Shown piece after piece: positions 8,222 through 11,152 of a stretch of 11,152 nucleotides of DNA (its first letter is position 1; every line of letters begins with the position of its first letter). This DNA comes from Candidatus Avelusimicrobium ruminicola (GTDB taxonomy: Bacteria > Elusimicrobiota > Elusimicrobia > Elusimicrobiales > Elusimicrobiaceae). The translations under genes were made by a program, and so were the position numbers. A model generated the notes under the pieces. It saw only the letters and a list, made by a program, of their open reading frames with translations, ran no database searches and was not told the origin of the DNA. The DNA lies in the NCBI GenBank assembly GCA_900319885.1, contig ONQH01000035.1, positions 1 to 11,152 of the forward strand, given 5' to 3'.

Positions 8222-9079
8222 TTAGAGTCCTATATCCCTGTGAAATTCCGAGGCGGTAAGCCCCGCTTCGTTCAACCGTTTTGCCAGTTCGTGCGCCATG
8301 AAAACACTGCGGTGTTTCCCGCCGGTGCATCCCATGGCAATAGTTAAATAACTTTTCCCTTCTTTGATGTATTTAGGGATTAAGTATTTTACTAAACTGG
8401 TAAATTTGGTCGCAAATTCCTGCGTTTCTTTGAACGAGGAAATATAATCTTGAACCGGCTTATCTAACCCGGTTTTGTTTTTAAGTGCGGGCACGTAATA
8501 GGGGTTAGGCAAAAACCGCACATCCATGACAATATCGCAATCTTTGAGGATGCCGTTTTTGAAGCCGAAAGATACTACGGAAATTTGCATGTCATCCGTG
8601 CGTTTGGAGTTGAGCAAAATGGAAAGTTTCTCTTTCAATTCGCCCAATTTGAGGTCGCTTGTATCAATGACCTTGTCGGCCATCGTGCGTATGCCGCGAA
8701 GCGCCCCGCGTTCGTGTGCGATAGCGGCGGCTAATTTTTTGTGAATCGGGTGGCGGTGTTTTGTTTCGGAAAAACGCCGGATTAAACATTCGTCCGAAGC
8801 ATCTAAAAAGACGACCTTAATATCAAAGGCTTGGTTTTTAATAGTTTTGACTAAATTGGGTAAATCCTTTAGGCGATCGCCGGCGCGCATATCAATACCC
8901 AGGGCAACATTTTCATATTCCGTGCTGTGGGTGACGTAATCAATGAAATTTTGAAACAGTGCCAGGGGCAAATTGTCCACGCAATAAAACCCAAAATCAC
9001 CAAAGATCTTGAGTGCCTGAGACTTCCCGGCTCCGCTTAAGCCGGTAATGATAAACACGCGTCGTTTATTTTTTTTCAT
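8222..9079 (-). CDS. rapZ: RapZ/YvcJ-family nucleotide-binding regulator
   Basis: A P-loop protein of 285 residues, full length for the family. In E. coli, RapZ binds GlmZ/GlmY RNAs to control glucosamine-6-phosphate synthase; in Bacillus the homologue YvcJ has a different and less clear role. Visible are Walker A GLSGAGKS (13-20), DNLP (35-38), the [11 protein letters not shown] block (101-111), SFGFKNG (170-176), DVRFLPNPY (186-194) and the C-terminal GCTGGKHRS (250-258). The start overlaps the hprK 3' end by 14 nt. The hprK-rapZ-EIIA order matches clusters known in several diderm lineages and ties RapZ to PTS signalling. Whether this one acts on an RNA here cannot be told. Confidence 0.96.
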   Translation of the reverse strand: MKKNKRRVFIITGLSGAGKSQALKIFGDFGFYCVDNLPLALFQNFIDYVTHSTEYENVALGIDMRAGDRLKDLPNLVKTIKNQAFDIKVVFLDASDECLIRRFSETKHRHPIHKKLAAAIAHERGALRGIRTMADKVIDTSDLKLGELKEKLSILLNSKRTDDMQISVVSFGFKNGILKDCDIVMDVRFLPNPYYVPALKNKTGLDKPVQDYISSFKETQEFATKFTSLVKYLIPKYIKEGKSYLTIAMGCTGGKHRSVFMAHELAKRLNEAGLTASEFHRDIGL

Positions 9080-10016
9080 GGGGTTTGCCCTGTTTCATCC
9101 TATCTAAAATTTTTTGACTAAATTCCTTGGCGGAAAAAATACCCTGGCTCTTTAATTGCTGATTGAGGGCGGCTACTTCAATTAGCACCGCCAGGTTGCG
9201 CCCCGGCGTTACCGGTAGCACCAAAGAAGGGAGTTCCACGCCCAGTAAATCGGTAGATTTTTGTTCTACCCCTAACCGGTCAATGGGAGCCTTGTTGGGA
9301 GAGGTGAGCACCACTTCCATATCAATTTTGGTTTCATCCAACGTGGCCCCTACGCCAAATAAAAGCGGCACGTCCAGCACACCTAGCCCGCGTACTTCCA
9401 TGTAATGTTTAAGCATGGCGGGGCAACTGCCCATTAAATATCGGCCGCGCTTTTGCACTTCTACTACGTCATCTGCTACTAAAATGTGGCCGCGTTTAAT
9501 GAGTTCCAGTGCGCATTCGCTTTTGCCGATTCCGGCATCTCCGCGAATGAGCACCCCAATCCCGCTCACGTCCACTAATACGCCATGTACGTGGGTAACC
9601 GGGGATAATTTTTCGTCTAAAAATCGGGAAAAAGCCGCCAAAAAAGCGGACGACTCCATCTCAGTTTTCAGTACAGCCACGTCGGCACTTAAACTGCCTT
9701 TGCGGATGGCTTGGTGCGGGTCCAGCCCGGCGGTCATAATCAGGCACGGGACGTCCCCTTCGCTTAACATTTTGGTAATGTTGGCACGCAAACGGGTTTT
9801 GTTTTCTTTTTGGCAGAAGGAAAATTCGCTACGGCCGAAGACTTGCACCGAGTTGGCGCGGAAGTTTTCCAACTGGCCGGCCAAGGCCAAGCCGGGGCGG
9901 TTGACGCGCGGTTGGGTAATTTCACGGTGGATATATCTTTTACCGCAAACTAGCTCCAAGTGAAGGGCTTTCACTTGGAGCAGTTCTTTCACGGTAATAG
10001 ATTTCGTAAATTCCAA
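9066..10016 (-). CDS. hprK: HPr kinase/phosphorylase
   Basis: Bifunctional enzyme that phosphorylates HPr on Ser46 and reverses this with phosphate. The 316-residue length is normal. The N-terminal domain is followed by His144 in HGVLVDV, Walker A GDAGIGKS (159-166), the paired acidic ADDVVE (181-186), [11 protein letters not shown] (206-216, the HprK signature region) and [15 protein letters not shown] (271-285) near the C terminus. Start is TTG 10016, chosen because a GGAG lies 6 nt upstream, an in-frame stop (that of hpf) lies just before it, and no other start fits before residue 80. Its substrate HPr with Ser46 is encoded in the same operon. The stop lies within the first codons of rapZ. 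Confidence 0.96.
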   Translation of the reverse strand: MEFTKSITVKELLQVKALHLELVCGKRYIHREITQPRVNRPGLALAGQLENFRANSVQVFGRSEFSFCQKENKTRLRANITKMLSEGDVPCLIMTAGLDPHQAIRKGSLSADVAVLKTEMESSAFLAAFSRFLDEKLSPVTHVHGVLVDVSGIGVLIRGDAGIGKSECALELIKRGHILVADDVVEVQKRGRYLMGSCPAMLKHYMEVRGLGVLDVPLLFGVGATLDETKIDMEVVLTSPNKAPIDRLGVEQKSTDLLGVELPSLVLPVTPGRNLAVLIEVAALNQQLKSQGIFSAKEFSQKILDRMKQGKPHEKK

Positions 10017-10022
10017 CGTATA

Positions 10023-10026
10023 CTCC
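10023..10026 (-). promoter_or_regulatory. Shine-Dalgarno deciding the TTG start of hprK
   Basis: GGAG on the minus strand with a 6-nt spacer (TATACG) before TTG 10016. No ATG or GTG start with a ribosome site exists between the hpf stop and the conserved N-terminal domain, so this site fixes the non-ATG start. Confidence 0.75.
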
Positions 10027-10031
10027 GTTAC

Positions 10032-10580
10032 TTATTTTTTCTTAATCGGTTTGATTAAACCGTAAGTACCGTCTAACCGTTTGAAGATGAGGTTAATTTG
10101 TTTGGAACCTTCGTCTAAGAACATCCAGAAGGAATATCCCAAACGTTCCATTTCATAGGCGGCATCTTCCGGGTTCATCGGCGTTACTTCTACTTGTTTA
10201 ATGACGGAGAATTTAACGTCGTTTTGCGGGAGCATTACCTCGGCAAATGGTTCCATTTCTAACGTTTTAACGGACTTTTTGGAAACTTTGCGGGCTTTGG
10301 CTTTGTTTTTAATTTTTTTGGCTTGCGCTTCCGCTTTGACGGCAGCCGCATCAATGGCTTTGTACAAATTGCTTTCTACGGCACTGGCGCTAATGGTTGT
10401 TTTGGCGCCGGTATGCAAGATGATTTCCGCGCGTTGATTGATTTTTTTCTCTACGGAAATAAGCACTTGGGCAGAAACAATGTTGTCAAAATAGTTTTCT
10501 ACTTTGCTTACGCGCGTATTGATAAATTCTTTAATGGCCGGTGTAAGTTTAATATTTTTGGCCGTAATTTTAATATCCAT
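10032..10580 (-). CDS. hpf: Long-form ribosome hibernation promoting factor
   Basis: Binds the 30S subunit and promotes formation of inactive 100S ribosome dimers in slow growth. The protein is 182 residues, the long form: an S30AE beta-alpha domain at about 1-98, a Lys/Ala-rich linker (about 81-104), and a C-terminal dimerisation domain (about 122-179). The latter shows the family pattern TPMNPEDAAYEMERLGYSFWMF and DGTYGLIKP. Start is ATG 10580, preceded by GGAGG with a 5-nt spacer; the TTG 12 nt upstream overlaps that ribosome site and is unlikely. First gene of the operon, with its own promoter upstream and a 15-nt gap to hprK. An hpf-hprK/PTS-rapZ neighbourhood recalls the rpoN-hpf-ptsN-rapZ cluster of Proteobacteria. 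Confidence 0.95.
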   Translation of the reverse strand: MDIKITAKNIKLTPAIKEFINTRVSKVENYFDNIVSAQVLISVEKKINQRAEIILHTGAKTTISASAVESNLYKAIDAAAVKAEAQAKKIKNKAKARKVSKKSVKTLEMEPFAEVMLPQNDVKFSVIKQVEVTPMNPEDAAYEMERLGYSFWMFLDEGSKQINLIFKRLDGTYGLIKPIKKK

Positions 10581-10585
10581 AATGT

Positions 10586-10590
10586 CCTCC
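10586..10590 (-). promoter_or_regulatory. Shine-Dalgarno of hpf
   Basis: GGAGG on the minus strand, 5 nt before ATG 10580. It selects this ATG over the in-frame TTG at 10592. Confidence 0.85.
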
Positions 10591-10620
10591 AAGAATGTTT
10601 ACGAGAATCCCCGTATATTT

Positions 10621-10650
10621 ATTAAATCATTATAAGGGGGTATATGTCAA
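10621..10650 (-). promoter_or_regulatory. Sigma70-type promoter of the hpf-PTS operon
   Basis: On the minus strand, TTGACA (10650-10645, perfect -35) and TTTAAT (10626-10621, 5/6 to the -10 consensus) are separated by 18 nt. Predicted start is near 10614, giving a leader of about 34 nt. The leader would open with a small hairpin, ACGGG-GATT-CTCGT (10614-10601), before the ribosome site. A TATAAT also lies in the spacer (10637-10632), but with no -35 at normal distance. Confidence 0.72.
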
Positions 10651-10661
10651 CCATTTATAAC

Positions 10662-10677
10662 ACGCGCGCTCGCGCGT
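10662..10677. repeat. GC-only inverted repeat upstream of the hpf promoter
   Basis: ACGCGCG (10662-10668) is followed by CT and its exact reverse complement CGCGCGT (10671-10677). It lies 11 nt upstream of the -35 box, between the promoter and the terminator-like element at 10690-10740. It could be a protein-binding site or a hairpin on a read-through transcript. No function can be assigned. Confidence 0.5.
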
Positions 10678-10689
10678 AGGAAACCCGCC

Positions 10690-10740
10690 AAAAAACCGCC
10701 CCCTGCCTCTGCCTTTGAGCCGGCATCAACACGGGGCGGT
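10690..10740 (-). terminator. Intrinsic terminator ending a short leftward transcript
   Basis: On the minus strand ACCGCCCC (10740-10733) pairs with GGGGCGGT (10702-10695), followed by T residues to 10690. The 30-nt apical region can form a further TGCC/GGCA stem (10725-10722 with 10713-10710). In the plus direction the stem is followed only by ATTTCTAATT, so leftward polarity is favoured. No protein gene of usual size ends here, so it should terminate a short RNA or attenuate read-through into hpf. Confidence 0.65.
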
Positions 10741-10784
10741 ATTTCTAATTAGCATTCTTTGGTCATCCCTCCTACCCTACAGAT
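10690..10784 (-). ncRNA. Candidate short RNA or attenuated hpf leader of about 95 nt
   Basis: Predicted from a promoter (10791-10818) and a terminator (10690-10740) on the same strand with no normal-sized gene between. The segment contains GTAGGAGGGATG, a ribosome-site-like run directly abutting a 5-codon frame (MTKEC), and a second 9-codon frame that enters the terminator stem. Either a free small RNA or a leader-attenuator of hpf would fit. Existence rests on promoter/terminator recognition alone. Confidence 0.35.
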
Positions 10785-10790
10785 ACTTAC

Positions 10791-10818
10791 AGTATATGCA
10801 TAAACGCAAAAAAATCAA
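10791..10818 (-). promoter_or_regulatory. Second leftward promoter, distal to hpf
   Basis: Minus strand TTGATT (10818-10813, 4/6) and TATACT (10796-10791, 5/6) with a 16-nt spacer. Predicted start is near 10784. Transcription would run directly into the terminator at 10740-10690, and any read-through would reach hpf. Confidence 0.45.
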
Positions 10819-10841
10819 GGGGGAATTTTGGAAATTATTTA

Positions 10842-10850
10842 TGTTACAAT
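10842..10850 (+). promoter_or_regulatory. Extended -10 promoter for the pilin leader
   Basis: TGTTACAAT matches the extended -10 form TGnTATAAT with one mismatch. No convincing -35 lies 17 nt upstream, as is common for extended -10 promoters. Predicted start is near 10857, which gives a leader of about 245 nt before the prepilin ATG. Confidence 0.55.
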
Positions 10851-10856
10851 AGAAGA

Positions 10857-11066
10857 GTAGTAAAAATACAATTTGATCTGTTTTTGGATGCCCGGTAGGG
10901 GCTCTCGCTATTTATAGCACGAATCACTCCAAAAATAGCCGAATAGGTACAGTGTATGCGGACTAATTACCCGCAAAGCTGTGCTTAATGTTTGCTGCTT
11001 TTGTGGCAGACTACGGCTGTTTGTTATTGAGGGCGTGATTCGTCTCCGTAGCAAGTGGCCGTTTTT
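10857..11066 (+). ncRNA. Structured pilin leader, candidate attenuator or riboswitch
   Basis: About 210 nt of non-coding leader with two mutually exclusive folds. Fold A: P1 pairs 10919-10927 with 11035-11043 (9 perfect bp); P2 pairs 10933-10941 with 11014-11022 (9 bp, one G-U). Inside are hairpin P3 (10945-10952 with 10979-10986, extended by 10957-10961 with 10971-10975) and hairpin P4 (10995-10998 with 11006-11009). Fold B: 11013-11027 pairs with 11048-11062, using the 3' strands of P1 and P2, and is followed by U residues. Small hairpins 10890-10902 and 10907-10918 precede the domain. I recognise no known riboswitch class; the c-di-GMP-I core is not evident. Confidence 0.55.
11013..11066 (+). 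terminator. Conditional intrinsic terminator in the pilin leader
   Basis: A 15-bp stem (11013-11027 with 11048-11062, five G-U pairs) continues after one mismatch with four more pairs (11029-11032 with 11043-11046). It is followed by a T-run at 62-66 of that block (11062-11066) and G. The ribosome site lies only 25 nt further. Formation would exclude helices P1 and P2 of the leader domain. Confidence 0.5.
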
Positions 11067-11101
11067 GTATGGGTTTGCCAACAACAGCAAAAGGAGAATG
11101 T

Positions 11102-11152
11102 ATGCAATATAATAACCAAGCATTTACGCTCATTGAATTATTAGTTGTCGTT
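11102..11152 (+). CDS. Type IV prepilin-like protein, 5' end only
   Basis: Seventeen codons before the window ends. Residues 7-17 read AFTLIELLVVV, the class III prepilin signal: prepilin peptidase would cut before Phe8, and Glu12 is the conserved Glu5 of the mature protein, followed by the hydrophobic assembly helix. The residue before the cut is Ala instead of the usual Gly, and the leader MQYNNQA has no Lys or Arg, which is atypical. Start ATG 11102 has AAGGAG 5 nt upstream; an overlapping ATG at 11098 leads to a stop after four codons. Identity beyond a pilin/pseudopilin (major pilin, minor pilin or type II secretion pseudopilin) cannot be read from this fragment. Confidence 0.85.
   Translation, partial: MQYNNQAFTLIELLVVV

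Noticed and set aside
8220..8330. 37-codon N-terminal extension of EIIA
   Set aside because: It reads rapZ coding sequence in another frame. ATG 8219 places the active His correctly and has a ribosome site.
9415..9963. 182-codon rightward reading frame opposite hprK
   Set aside because: Antisense shadow of a well-conserved gene, Ser/Pro-rich with no recognisable domain and no ribosome site of note. Similar shadows oppose ptsI, EIID and lepA.
10656..10728. Roughly 23-codon leftward frame starting inside the 10690-10740 stem region
   Set aside because: It has no ribosome site, would cross the terminator T-run and has low-complexity Arg/Gln content.
10888..10917. Nine-codon leader peptide in the pilin leader
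   Set aside because: No ribosome site precedes it and there is no run of a single amino acid codon that would suggest translational attenuation.
10945..11018. c-di-GMP-I riboswitch (a CGCAAAGC string and side-by-side hairpins)
   Set aside because: The GGCAAACC half of the core, the GNRA loop and its receptor are not present, so the resemblance is one short string plus general topology.
10857..11066. 6S RNA, RNase P RNA or tmRNA
   Set aside because: The 5' and 3' ends do not pair with each other, and none of the signature segments of these RNAs is seen.

Overview
The window reads as chromosomal DNA from a diderm bacterium. Evidence for a second membrane is a classic lipobox lipoprotein and a type IV prepilin start. 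Gene content and the prepilin motif FTLIELLVVV resemble Elusimicrobiota, and a Deltaproteobacteria-like lineage is the alternative. The assignment is inference from memory of these groups, not a database result.

Layout. Bases 1-50 hold a rightward terminator from an upstream gene. A rightward glycerophosphodiester phosphodiesterase gene follows (81-776) and meets the long leftward operon at a bidirectional terminator (about 775-803). From 10580 down to 801 there is one tightly packed leftward gene set: hpf, hprK, rapZ, mannose-family PTS EIIA, EIIB, EIIC, EIID, HPr, ptsI, lepA, folD and a small lipoprotein gene. Intergenic gaps are 17 nt or less, and five junctions overlap (by 14, 1, 4, 14 and 4 nt), so the genes are almost certainly co-transcribed and partly translationally coupled. 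The 521-nt divergent region 10581-11101 carries a leftward promoter for hpf and, further upstream, a second leftward promoter that leads into an intrinsic terminator. It also carries a rightward extended -10 promoter followed by a leader of roughly 245 nt with competing secondary structures. A type IV prepilin gene starts at 11102 and runs off the window.

How the genes work together. The operon encodes a complete phosphorelay: PEP to EI (PtsI), HPr His15, EIIA His9, EIIB His14 and the EIIC/EIID membrane pair. It also encodes the kinase/phosphorylase HprK, whose target Ser46 is present in HPr, plus the nucleotide-binding regulator RapZ and the ribosome hibernation factor HPF. Carbon/energy sensing is therefore packaged with translation control (HPF, LepA) and one-carbon metabolism (FolD).

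Most notable points: (1) the pilin leader can fold either into a multi-helix domain or into a long terminator-like hairpin followed by five U, which is the arrangement of a transcription attenuator or riboswitch, and I recognise no known class; (2) lepA is split by a frameshift that looks like a 16-nt deletion in domain II; (3) a candidate short transcript or attenuator of about 95 nt lies upstream of the hpf promoter.
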